Shown: one piece after another, positions 1 through 8,311 of the stretch
How the letters are laid out: every line of letters starts with the position of its first letter
How positions within the stretch are numbered: the stretch's first letter is position 1
Assembly (NCBI RefSeq): GCF_000428145.1
Contig: NZ_ATZJ01000008.1
Coordinates: forward strand, 78,330 to 142,329
Direction of reading: 5' to 3'
Source: Chitinilyticum litopenaei DSM 21440
GTDB lineage: Bacteria; Pseudomonadota; Gammaproteobacteria; Burkholderiales; Chitinibacteraceae
Length of the DNA: 64,000 nt
The notes under the pieces: generated by a model
Database searches by the model: none
The model's input: only the letters and a program-made list of their open reading frames with translations
Told to the model about the DNA's origin: nothing
Position numbers and translations under genes: made by a program

Positions 1-819
1 GCGCCATATGGCGAGCTGGTCAGCCAGCGCATGATGCTGACGGCCACGCTGCCCAAGGTGAAGCAGCATGTCGACGACCCGGTCGTGCTGATGACGCTGT
101 GGGATGAAGTCGTGCGCCTCACCGACGAGCAGTACGGCATCAAGCCCGGCAATGCCTGGCCGCACAACCCGACGCCGCACCGCTTCCACTACGTCGAGCT
201 GCCGCCGTATGACGGCTGGATGTACTCGTGGCAATACCGCATGGCCAGCGCCTCGGCCGACGGCGCACTGCGCCCGGTCCTCAACAGCAAAACCCTGCGC
301 ACCGATGGCTGGGGTCCGTGGCACGAGCTGGGTCACCAGTATCAGATGAGCACCTTCACCTGGGCCGACCAGACCGAAGTCACCGTCAACCTGACCTCGG
401 CCTATGTACAGCGCGCGCTGGGCAATGCCTCGCGTTATGAAACGCAGGGCACCTGGACCAAGACCTTCGCCTACCTCGCGCAACCGACGCGCGACTTCGC
501 GACGCAATCGGATCTCTTCGTGCGCGCCACGATGTTCTGGCAGCTGGACCTGACCTTCGGCCAGGACTTCTACGCCAAGCTCGGCACCAACTACCGCAAC
601 ATGCCGGCTGCCCTGCGCCCGAGCACCGATGCCGCGGAGAAGCAGACGTTCATCATCGAAACCAGCCGTGTCGCCGGTTACGACCTGACGCCCTTCTTCG
701 AGCAATGGGGGATTGCGGTTGACGCCGCCACACGCACCACGCTGGGCGGCATGGCGCTCAAACCGCTGACGCAGCCGATCTGGCAAAACCGCGACAGCAG
801 GGTGCTCTACCGTCTGTAA
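1..819 (+). CDS. M60-like (enhancin-type) metallopeptidase, 5' truncated by window edge
   Basis: The frame is open from base 1, so the start and N-terminal part lie outside the window; 272 residues remain. The visible part contains a zinc-protease motif HELGHQYQ with its first His near residue 108 of the visible chain, preceded by GWGPW and followed by W...TEVTVNL. That arrangement matches the M60/enhancin group, whose members cut mucin-like glycoproteins outside the cell. The segment APYGEL at the very start is also typical of the region before the M60 core. A terminator follows at 927. The next gene is a secreted GH19 enzyme, so this protease probably belongs to the same extracellular degradation set (inference). 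The substrate cannot be told from the sequence. Confidence 0.8.
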   Translation, partial: APYGELVSQRMMLTATLPKVKQHVDDPVVLMTLWDEVVRLTDEQYGIKPGNAWPHNPTPHRFHYVELPPYDGWMYSWQYRMASASADGALRPVLNSKTLRTDGWGPWHELGHQYQMSTFTWADQTEVTVNLTSAYVQRALGNASRYETQGTWTKTFAYLAQPTRDFATQSDLFVRATMFWQLDLTFGQDFYAKLGTNYRNMPAALRPSTDAAEKQTFIIETSRVAGYDLTPFFEQWGIAVDAATRTTLGGMALKPLTQPIWQNRDSRVLYRL

Positions 820-862
820 GGCCACGGGCCGGGCGCGGCAGGAAGCGCCCAAATACCCGAAA

Positions 863-911
863 CCCTATGCAGCCACAACCATTTGCCAAAATAGGCTGCA
901 AGCCAATACCC
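863..911. repeat. 49-nt dyad element, copy 1 (CCCTAT subtype)
   Basis: Arms CCCTAT and ATACCC frame exactly 49 nt. An inner stem GCAGCC/GGCTGC is present but is centred three bases off the element midpoint. A further ATACCC lies four bases before the left arm, as also in the copy at 8073. It sits between the M60-like gene and the GH19 gene. See the finding on the whole family. Confidence 0.75.
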
Positions 912-926
912 ATAAAGCAATCCAGA

Positions 927-952
927 CGCCGGTCAATGACCGGCGTTTTTTT
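927..952 (+). terminator. Rho-independent terminator after the M60-like gene
   Basis: An 8-bp stem CGCCGGTC/GACCGGCG with a 3-nt loop is followed by seven T residues. It is the only clear stop signal before the GH19 gene, which therefore is probably transcribed from its own promoter in 953-1100. No convincing -35/-10 pair could be fixed there. Confidence 0.85.
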
Positions 953-1115
953 ATCACTGTGACCGGCGCGTGACTCCCAATTCTGACAAAGTTGCTTTAC
1001 CATTCCGTAGCCGGTCGAGGTCACACTACATTTCAAGGGGAAAAACCCCGCGCTTCGTCCAGGCCAAAAGCTGCGCCAGGCAAAAGCAGCGTCAAAAACA
1101 ACGATGGAGTGATTG

Positions 1116-3116
1116 ATGAAAACTCGTATGCGTACTCTCGCAGGCGCCTGCCTGCTCGCGCTGGGCTCCCTGGCCCCGCTGCCCATGCTGAGCGCCACGG
1201 CCCATGCGGCCACGGCCTGGCAGGAAGGCGTCACCTACACCGCCGGCACCGTCGTCAGCTACAGCGGCAAGGACTATCAGGCGCTGGTCACCCACACGGC
1301 CTACGTGGGCGCCAACTGGAACCCGGCGTCGACGCCGACGCTGTGGAAAGCCCTGACTACGTCGACCAGCCCGACGCCGACCGCAACCCCCACGGCCACC
1401 GCCACACCGACGGCAACGGCCACACCGACCGCGACGCCGACCGCAACCCCCACGGCAACAGCCACCCCGACCGTCACTGCCACGCCGACCGGCAGCAGCG
1501 GCTGCTTCACCGCCTGGAAATCCGGCACGGCCTACACCGGCGGCCAGAAAGTGACCTACAACGGCCGCGACTATGAAGCCAAGTGGTGGACCACCGACGC
1601 GCCGAGCAACAGCGCATGGGGTCCCTGGAAAGACCTGGGCGCCTGCAATGCCGGCACGACCAGCACACCAACCGCTACGCCGACGGCAACGGCCACGCCG
1701 ACCGCAACTCCGACTGCAACCGCCACACCCACGGCAACCCCGACCGCGACGGCCACGCCCACGGCAACCCCGACCGCAACCGCCACGCCGACCGTGACAC
1801 CGACGGCCACGCCGACGGGTGTCGTTGCCGCCTACAAGCCCCAGATTACCTACGTGCCGATGCCGGCCGGCGGCCCGAGCGATGCCCAGCTGGCTGCGGC
1901 CGAACAGGCGCTGATGAGCCAGGCCGGCACCGATGCCGGCGCGATTGCCCGCATCCGCGAGGCGCTGCAAGTCCGCAACGATGCCGAAGTCGAAGCCGTT
2001 ACCCCCGGCAATCCGGCCAACCCGGACAATGTGAAGCGCGTCGAGCGCGTGCTCTCCGAAGCACGCTTTGACAGCCTCTTCCCGGTGCGCAATGTCGCTT
2101 ACACCTACACCAACCTGCTGCGCGGCGTGGCCAAGTTCCCGTCCTACTGCAAGACCTACACCGACGGCCGCAACTCGGACGCCATCTGCAACAAGCTGCT
2201 GGCGACCTCCTTCGCCCACTTCGTACAGGAAACCGGTGCCAACTGGCCGGCGCTGACCCCGGCCACCGCACGCACCTATCCGGCGCAGAACAATCCGGTG
2301 CTGGCCACCATGCCGCAAAACACCGCCATCCCGGTTTACAAGCAGGGCCTGTGGTATCTGCGTGAAAACGGCACCACCGAAGGCCAGAGCGTAGGCATGT
2401 ACCAGGACTGCTTCCGCGGCGCCGGCAGCTCGATCTTCTCGATCTTCTCGCCCTGCGCACAGAACGCCAACGGCCAGTTCATCGACTACTTCGGCCGCGG
2501 CTCCAAGCAGCTGTCGTGGAACTACAATTACGGCCCGTTCAGCAAATCGCTGTACGGTGATGCGAACGTCCTGCTCGACAATCCGGCCCGCGTGGCGGAC
2601 ACCTGGCTGAACTTCGCCTCGGCCATCTGGTTTGCCGTGTACCCGCAATCGCCCAAGCCGCCGATGACCTGGGTCGTCGATGGCACCTGGCAACCGAATG
2701 CGGTCGATCTGGCCAACAACATGAAGCCGGGCTTCGGCGCCACCGTGCACATCATCAACGGCGGCATCGAGTGCGGCGGCGGCGGCGCGGAAAAACCGCA
2801 AGTACAGAACCGCATCGCGGCCTACCAGGCCTTTGCCGCAGAAATGGGCGTACCCATCCCGGCGGACGAACCGCTGGGCTGCGCGGCCATGAAGGGCTTC
2901 CAGACCGGCTCTGCTGCCGCGACCAAGACCTACCTCGACAAGAACTGGGGCTACAACGCCAACTACCCGGGCGGCAAGTCCTACGCCTGCCAGCTGGTGG
3001 ATTACCAGATGCCGTTCTCGCTCGCCAACCCGGGCGATTACAAGGCCTGCGTGGACTACATGTTCCGCGGCCAGGTCAAGCACAATGGCCAGATCGTGAT
3101 CGACAACACCAAGTAA
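1116..3116 (+). CDS. Secreted modular GH19 chitinase-type enzyme with two carbohydrate-binding modules
   Basis: 666 residues from ATG 1116; GGAG lies six bases upstream (a TTG one codon earlier is less likely). Residues 1-31 are a Sec signal peptide ending AHA. A CBM5/12-like module (WQEG..Y..G..V.Y.G..Y.A, about 33-78) is followed by a Thr-Pro-Ala repeat linker, a second module containing YEAKWWT (about 128-177) and a longer Pro-Thr linker. The C-terminal half is GH19-like: FVQETGAN with the likely catalytic acid E372, FGRGSKQLSWNYNYG, and HIINGGIECG. GH19 enzymes hydrolyse beta-1,4 GlcNAc bonds in chitin, or in some branches peptidoglycan. The chitin-binding modules favour chitin. A paralogue lies at 8312. 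Terminator at 3147. Confidence 0.87.
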   Translation: MKTRMRTLAGACLLALGSLAPLPMLSATAHAATAWQEGVTYTAGTVVSYSGKDYQALVTHTAYVGANWNPASTPTLWKALTTSTSPTPTATPTATATPTATATPTATPTATPTATATPTVTATPTGSSGCFTAWKSGTAYTGGQKVTYNGRDYEAKWWTTDAPSNSAWGPWKDLGACNAGTTSTPTATPTATATPTATPTATATPTATPTATATPTATPTATATPTVTPTATPTGVVAAYKPQITYVPMPAGGPSDAQLAAAEQALMSQAGTDAGAIARIREALQVRNDAEVEAVTPGNPANPDNVKRVERVLSEARFDSLFPVRNVAYTYTNLLRGVAKFPSYCKTYTDGRNSDAICNKLLATSFAHFVQETGANWPALTPATARTYPAQNNPVLATMPQNTAIPVYKQGLWYLRENGTTEGQSVGMYQDCFRGAGSSIFSIFSPCAQNANGQFIDYFGRGSKQLSWNYNYGPFSKSLYGDANVLLDNPARVADTWLNFASAIWFAVYPQSPKPPMTWVVDGTWQPNAVDLANNMKPGFGATVHIINGGIECGGGGAEKPQVQNRIAAYQAFAAEMGVPIPADEPLGCAAMKGFQTGSAAATKTYLDKNWGYNANYPGGKSYACQLVDYQMPFSLANPGDYKACVDYMFRGQVKHNGQIVIDNTK

Positions 3117-3146
3117 TCCAAGTAATCCGGTTCATTCCGGTCATGA

Positions 3147-3177
3147 CAGGCTCCCTGCGGGGAGCCTGTTTTTTTTT
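3147..3177 (+). terminator. Terminator after first GH19 gene
   Basis: Nine-base stem CAGGCTCCC/GGGAGCCTG with a 4-nt loop, followed by a run of nine T residues. Confidence 0.92.
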
Positions 3178-3330
3178 GCGCGCCACCGCTATTGCGCAAC
3201 GCTTGCTGCACAGTTCCTTACCGAAAACGGAATGAACAAACAAATTTCAATACGATTAGAATGAACAAAATCGAAAGCACTTCATAAACGGCCCCGGGCC
3301 CATCCCCGCATTGCCAGACGAGGCGACAGC

Positions 3331-6300
3331 ATGATCCGCGATGACGAAGGCAGCAGCCTGCAGGAACAGCAAGCCCTGCGGCAAAGCCTGGAGTGGGAAA
3401 TTGCCGAGCACGAAAGCACCAAGATCCGGCTGCTGCGACTCACGCTGCTCAATGCCGCGTTCAGCCAGTGCAGCCGGGCCATCATCCGTTCGCAAACCGT
3501 CCAGGAGCTGTTTGCAAAAATCTGCCGCGCCCTCGTGCATTTCGGCGGGATGCGCTCGGCCTGGCTGGGGCAGCTGGATGAAGCGGGCATGACGATACGT
3601 CCGCTGGCTCGGTACGGAGACAACAGCGACCACCTTGCCAATCTGCCGCTTGCGCTGGCTGCAGGCGAACAGACGGGCGAGCATCCGGCGGTGCAGGCCA
3701 TTCGCAATAAATGCCCGGTCTGGGGCCAGGCTGGCAGCCAAGGCCAGCCGGGCGACTGGAAAGCCATCGCCGCCCTGCCCTTTCGTAAAAAGGGCCGGCT
3801 CAATGGCGTACTGGCCATTTATGCCGATGACCGGCATGCCTTTGACGACGACATTCGCGAGCTGCTGATGGCACTTGCCGAAGACATCGGCAATGCGCTG
3901 GACAACCTGGACGCCCGCGCCGCCCGGCAGGAAGCCGACACCGCGATCAGAGTCAGCAAGGAACGCTATCAGCTGCTGTTCGACAACAACCCCATGCCGC
4001 TGTGCGTCTACGACCTCTACTCACTGGTCATTCTGGACATCAATGCTGCCGCGCTGCGGCTGTATGGCTACAGCCGTGAAGCCATGCTCGGCAAGACCAT
4101 CGAGGACTTCCATCTGCGCGATGCGGCGGACAACGGCGTGGAGCGCCTGGGCCAGGCCCTGCTCTCCGAGGTCGAGACCGGGCCCTGGCAGCACCGGCGC
4201 CAGAACGGCTCGGTGATGCAGGTCATGCTGACCGGCCGGGCCATCATGTTCGGCAATGACATCGCCGGCCTGATTCTGGTGCAGGATGTCACCGAGCGCC
4301 TGAAGAACGAACAGCAGCTGCGCATCATGCAGCAGGCGATCGAACAAAGCTCGGAAAGCATCGTGATTACCGATGTCGACGGTGCGATCAAATACGTCAA
4401 CCGGGCCTTCGAGCTGACCTCAGGCTACGCTGCCGCCGAAGTGCTGGGACAAAACCCGCGCATCCTGCAAACCAGCAAAACCTCTGCCGAGACCTATACC
4501 GACCTGTGGCAGGCCCTGAGCCAGGGCAAACCCTGGAAGGGCGAATTCTGCAACCGCCGCAAGGATGGCAGCGAGTACATCGAATCGGCCGTCATCACCC
4601 CCATCATCCAGGAAAACGGGCAAATCACCCATTACGTGGCGGTGAAGGAAGACATTACCGAGAAAAAGGCCCTGGGCGAAGAACTCGACATCTTCCGCCA
4701 CCACCTGCTGGAACTGGTCGAACAGCGTACCGCCGAGCTGCGGATCGCCCAGCAGGAAGCCGAAACCGCCAACAAGGCCAAGAGTGCGTTCCTGGCCAAT
4801 ATGAGCCATGAAATCCGCACGCCGCTCAATGCCATCATCGGCTTGACGCACGTGCTGCGGCAGAGCCGGCTCAGCGATGAGCAATATGACTGGCTGCAGA
4901 AAATCGACGCCTCGGGCAAGCACCTGCTGGCGATCATCAATGACATCCTTGATCTCTCCAAGATTGAAGCTGATCGTCTGCAGCTTGATCGCTGTGACTT
5001 TTCGCTGCAGGACGTGATTGATCACGTGTGCGCCATGCTGGCGCAAGGACTGGAGCGCAAGGGGCTGCAGCTCAGGCTGGACATCGGCGACGTGCCGGAC
5101 TGGCTGCACGGCGATCCGACGCGGCTGCGCCAGATCCTGATGAATTTCTGCAGCAATGCGCTGAAATTCACCGAGCGCGGCTGCATCACGCTGCGCGTCA
5201 CCGCCGAGCCCGAGCCGGGCAGCCAGATCAGGCTGCGCTTTGACGTGATCGACACCGGCATCGGCATCAGCCCGGCCGACCTGGCCAAGCTTTTCCAGCC
5301 CTTCGAGCAGGCCGACAGCTCGATCACCCGCCGCTATGGCGGCACCGGCCTGGGACTGACCATTTCCCGGCAGCTGGCGCGCATGATGGGCGGCGATACC
5401 GGCGTCGAAAGCACGGTGGGCCAGGGCAGCCGTTTCTGGTTTTCCGCGCGCTTCACGCCCGGACAGGGGGCACGCCCCAACAGCGACATGCCGGCGGCCG
5501 ATCTCCCCGCCACACCACACTGGCATGACATCCCCATCCTGCTCGCCGAAGACAATCCGATCAATTGCGAGGTGGCGGTGCGCATGCTCAGCGAGCTGGG
5601 GCTGGCCGCCGATACCGCCAGCGATGGCGCAGCCGCGCTGCAGGCCGTGGCCACCAAGCACTACGCCCTGATCCTGATGGACATGCAGATGCCCGGCATG
5701 GATGGCCTGCAAGCCACCCGCGCGCTGCGCCAGGATCCGCGCTGGCGCGACATCCCCATCATCGCGATGACGGCCAATGCCTTTGCCGAAGACCGCGACG
5801 CCTGTCTCGCGGCGGGCATGAACGACTTCATCAGCAAGCCGGTCGATCCCGAGCAACTGGCGCAACTCTTGCAGCGCTGGCTGCCGGCGGCGACGCCCGC
5901 ACCGCACGGACAGGACCACCTGGCCTTGCCGGTCTGTCTGCAGCGGCAGGACGAAATCGACGCGCGCAAACCGCTGCAGGCCTTGCGGGGCGACGCGGCC
6001 GCCTACCTGAAGCTCCTGCGGCAATTCATGCAGCAGCATCTGGCGGATAGCCGGCAAATGCTTGATGCCCTGCGCCAGGGCCGCAGCGCCGATGCGCAGC
6101 AACGGGCCCACACGCTGAAAGGCGCAGCGGCGACACTGGGCATCCGGCATGTCCAGGCACTTGCCGCCGCCATCGAGCAAAGGCTGCGCAGCAAGCAGCA
6201 TGAAGATTTGCCGGACCTGCTCAAGGAGCTGGCCCGGCATGAACAGACGCTGCAGGCCCTGCAGGCCCAGCTTGCGGCCGAAGCCGGCAGCACGGCGGCG

Positions 6301-6540
6301 CCGGCCGATGCCGAGGCGGCCAAAGCCATCCTGCAACAGCTGGCCGCCCTGCTGGCCAGCGACGATACCGCCGCGCAGGATCTCTACCAGTCCGGGCGGG
6401 CCACGCTGGAAGCAGCCTTCGGCGCTGGGCTTGGCGAGCTGGAGCAACACCTCAACGATTTCGACTTTCCTGCCGCACTGGCCATCGCGCAGGGTCTGGG
6501 CGCCCATGCGCCGCACCGCTCCATGAAGGATCAGCCATGA
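3331..6540 (+). CDS. Hybrid sensor histidine kinase (GAF-PAS-PAS-HisKA-HATPase-REC-Hpt)
   Basis: 1069 residues. No clear membrane segments, so a cytoplasmic sensor. Order: a GAF-like domain at about 45-195, PAS at about 205-330, PAS at about 335-455 ending in a DITEKK linker, then HisKA with MSHEIRTPL (phospho-His H493). The ATPase domain has NALKFTERG, DTGIGIS and GGTGLGLTIS. A receiver follows with LMDMQMPGMDG (phospho-Asp D784), and an Hpt domain with HTLKGAAATLG (H927). All four relay residues are present, so a full His-Asp-His relay is predicted, ending on the overlapping HD-GYP response regulator (ATGA overlap). The signal is unknown. Its position between two GH19 genes suggests but does not prove a role in chitin response. 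Confidence 0.93.
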   Translation: MIRDDEGSSLQEQQALRQSLEWEIAEHESTKIRLLRLTLLNAAFSQCSRAIIRSQTVQELFAKICRALVHFGGMRSAWLGQLDEAGMTIRPLARYGDNSDHLANLPLALAAGEQTGEHPAVQAIRNKCPVWGQAGSQGQPGDWKAIAALPFRKKGRLNGVLAIYADDRHAFDDDIRELLMALAEDIGNALDNLDARAARQEADTAIRVSKERYQLLFDNNPMPLCVYDLYSLVILDINAAALRLYGYSREAMLGKTIEDFHLRDAADNGVERLGQALLSEVETGPWQHRRQNGSVMQVMLTGRAIMFGNDIAGLILVQDVTERLKNEQQLRIMQQAIEQSSESIVITDVDGAIKYVNRAFELTSGYAAAEVLGQNPRILQTSKTSAETYTDLWQALSQGKPWKGEFCNRRKDGSEYIESAVITPIIQENGQITHYVAVKEDITEKKALGEELDIFRHHLLELVEQRTAELRIAQQEAETANKAKSAFLANMSHEIRTPLNAIIGLTHVLRQSRLSDEQYDWLQKIDASGKHLLAIINDILDLSKIEADRLQLDRCDFSLQDVIDHVCAMLAQGLERKGLQLRLDIGDVPDWLHGDPTRLRQILMNFCSNALKFTERGCITLRVTAEPEPGSQIRLRFDVIDTGIGISPADLAKLFQPFEQADSSITRRYGGTGLGLTISRQLARMMGGDTGVESTVGQGSRFWFSARFTPGQGARPNSDMPAADLPATPHWHDIPILLAEDNPINCEVAVRMLSELGLAADTASDGAAALQAVATKHYALILMDMQMPGMDGLQATRALRQDPRWRDIPIIAMTANAFAEDRDACLAAGMNDFISKPVDPEQLAQLLQRWLPAATPAPHGQDHLALPVCLQRQDEIDARKPLQALRGDAAAYLKLLRQFMQQHLADSRQMLDALRQGRSADAQQRAHTLKGAAATLGIRHVQALAAAIEQRLRSKQHEDLPDLLKELARHEQTLQALQAQLAAEAGSTAAPADAEAAKAILQQLAALLASDDTAAQDLYQSGRATLEAAFGAGLGELEQHLNDFDFPAALAIAQGLGAHAPHRSMKDQP

Positions 6541-7841
6541 ACAGCACCGACCTGAACACCAGCGAACACAGTGAACCGGCCACCATTCTGGTGGTGGATG
6601 ACGAGCCGGCGAACATCGGCCTGCTGGCCGCCGTGCTCAAGCCGCATTACCGCGTGCGGGCCGCGCGCTCCGGCAGCGAAGCGCTGCGGGCCATCGCCAG
6701 CCCGCCCCAGCCCGATCTGGTGCTGCTCGACATCATGATGCCGGGCATGGACGGCTATTCGGTGCTGGACATCCTGCACAAGGACGCCGCGACCCGGCAT
6801 ATTCCGGTGATTTTCGTCACCGCCATGGACAGCAGCGACAGCGAGCAACAGGGTCTGCTCAAGGGCGCGGTGGACTACATCACCAAACCGATCAGCCCGC
6901 CCATCCTGCTGGCGCGCATCCACACCCAGCTCGAACTGAAAAGCGCACGCGACCGCCTGCAGGCCCAGAACAGCCGGCTTGAGGAAGAGGTGGCGAAACG
7001 CACGCGGGCGCTGAAGCTGACGCTGGAAAAAAAGGAAGCCGCGCACAGCGAGCTGAAGAAAAGCTATTTCAGCACCCTGCTGGCCATCAACGGCATCATC
7101 GAACTGCGCGGCGGCGGCATCGGCGAACACTCGCGCCGGGTTGCCGAGCTCGCCCGCCAGACGGCGCGCCGTCTGGGGCTGGATGACGAGGAAGTGCAGG
7201 ACATCTTCATCGCCGCGCTGCTGCACGACATAGGCCACATCAGCTTTCCGGACGAACTGCAGCACAAGCCGGTCAACACCATGAATTCGGCCGAACTGGG
7301 CGTCTACCGCCGGCATTGCCTGCAAGGCGCCGACATCCTGCGCAAGATCGATTCGCTCGCGCACATTGCCGGCATGATCCAGGACCATCACGAGTATTTC
7401 GACGGTACCGGTTTCCCGGCCGGCAAGAGCGGGCTGAACATCCCGATCGGTGCGCGCATCATCGCGGCGGCCAGCGACTATGATGACTTCCGCGCCGGCC
7501 TGCTGACCACCACGCCGCTGAGCGCACGCGAGAGCCTCGACTTCCTGCTGGAAAACCGTGGCCACCGCTACGACCCGCGGGTCATCGATTTCATGGAGCC
7601 GCTGCTGACCCTGGAAGTGAACAGCCAGGTCGAAGAACGGCGGGTATCGGCGGTACATCTGCAGGACGGCATGATGCTGTCGCGCGATGTCATGCATCCG
7701 GACGGCTTCCTTCTGCTCTCCAAAAGCACGGTACTCAACCGCAACCTGATCGACCAGGTGGTCCTGGCCGAAAAGCAGTGCGCCACGGCACTGAGCATTT
7801 ATGTGCTCAATGAACGGATCAGCCGTCCGCAGAAACACTAG
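6537..7841 (+). CDS. Response regulator with HD-GYP output domain (cyclic-di-GMP phosphodiesterase type)
   Basis: 434 residues, overlapping the kinase stop by four bases, so the pair is translationally coupled. An N-terminal receiver carries VVDDEP and LLDIMMPGMDG (phospho-Asp D65) plus the conserved T and K positions. After a coiled-coil-like linker the HD-GYP domain has EHSRRV, LLHDIGH (His near residue 230) and HHEYFDGTGFP. The GYP signature reads GFP here; the metal-binding His and Asp residues are intact, so activity on cyclic-di-GMP is plausible. It is the likely acceptor of phosphate from the Hpt domain of the preceding kinase. A short C-terminal tail of about 80 residues after the HD-GYP core is unassigned. 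Confidence 0.92.
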   Translation: MNSTDLNTSEHSEPATILVVDDEPANIGLLAAVLKPHYRVRAARSGSEALRAIASPPQPDLVLLDIMMPGMDGYSVLDILHKDAATRHIPVIFVTAMDSSDSEQQGLLKGAVDYITKPISPPILLARIHTQLELKSARDRLQAQNSRLEEEVAKRTRALKLTLEKKEAAHSELKKSYFSTLLAINGIIELRGGGIGEHSRRVAELARQTARRLGLDDEEVQDIFIAALLHDIGHISFPDELQHKPVNTMNSAELGVYRRHCLQGADILRKIDSLAHIAGMIQDHHEYFDGTGFPAGKSGLNIPIGARIIAAASDYDDFRAGLLTTTPLSARESLDFLLENRGHRYDPRVIDFMEPLLTLEVNSQVEERRVSAVHLQDGMMLSRDVMHPDGFLLLSKSTVLNRNLIDQVVLAEKQCATALSIYVLNERISRPQKH

Positions 7842-8311
7842 GCTCTGTTGATCTGCGTTGTTGCTTCTGACGTTCCGGTGCTCAGGCACTCAGGCGGAAG
7901 CGCCGACAGAACAGCAGCGCGCCCTGGCAAACGCGTCCGCCATGCCGGCCAGCCGGGATCAAGACGCTACTCCGGGAGCGGGCAGCCTGTTTGTCCGCCC
8001 GCTGTTGCGCCAACACGACGCCCGCCGGGCGGACGGGTATTCACAAGCCGCAGCAAGGCAAAATACCCAACACCCTATATCTCCAAAGCCATTTAAAAAA
8101 AATGGCTACATGGCTATACCCATCATTCAGAAGCGCGAGACACTCGCACCGGCAAGCAAGAACATGACCATCTGCTTACATAAGCAGCCCCTGTTTGATC
8201 ACAGCCTTACACCATCGCTACACTCGCGTAGTCGGCACATATCCACTACACCAGCCGGCCCGTGCGCAAGAACGGCAACAGCCGTCATTCAATCAGACGA
8301 TGGAGCAATGA
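7842..8311. other. 470-base intergenic region before second GH19 gene
   Basis: No supported gene. It holds the tandem dyad elements (8035-8121). A possible promoter lies near 8195-8225, where TTGATC and TACACT are 18 bases apart, but this is only a pattern match. A GGAG Shine-Dalgarno sequence at 8302 serves the GH19 gene. No terminator for the response regulator could be identified. Confidence 0.5.
8035..8121. repeat. Two dyad elements in tandem: 34-nt short form plus 49-nt copy 2
   Basis: GGGTAT at 8035 and ATACCC ending at 8068 frame a 34-nt short form with GCC and GGC inside. Four bases later a 49-nt copy (8073-8121) begins with CCCTAT and ends with ATACCC. The latter has the inner stem GCCA/TGGC exactly at positions 16-19 and 31-34. 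The pair lies about 190 bases upstream of the second GH19 gene. Confidence 0.75.

Noticed and set aside
1366..1815. Tandem short repeats as a possible CRISPR array
   Set aside because: They are in-frame coding repeats for Thr-Pro-Ala linkers with no unique spacers.
1092..3083. A 660-codon open frame on the minus strand opposite the first GH19 gene, and many similar long antisense frames elsewhere
   Set aside because: These are shadows caused by high GC at third positions of real genes; they encode Gly/Arg/Val-rich low-complexity proteins without domains or ribosome-binding sites.
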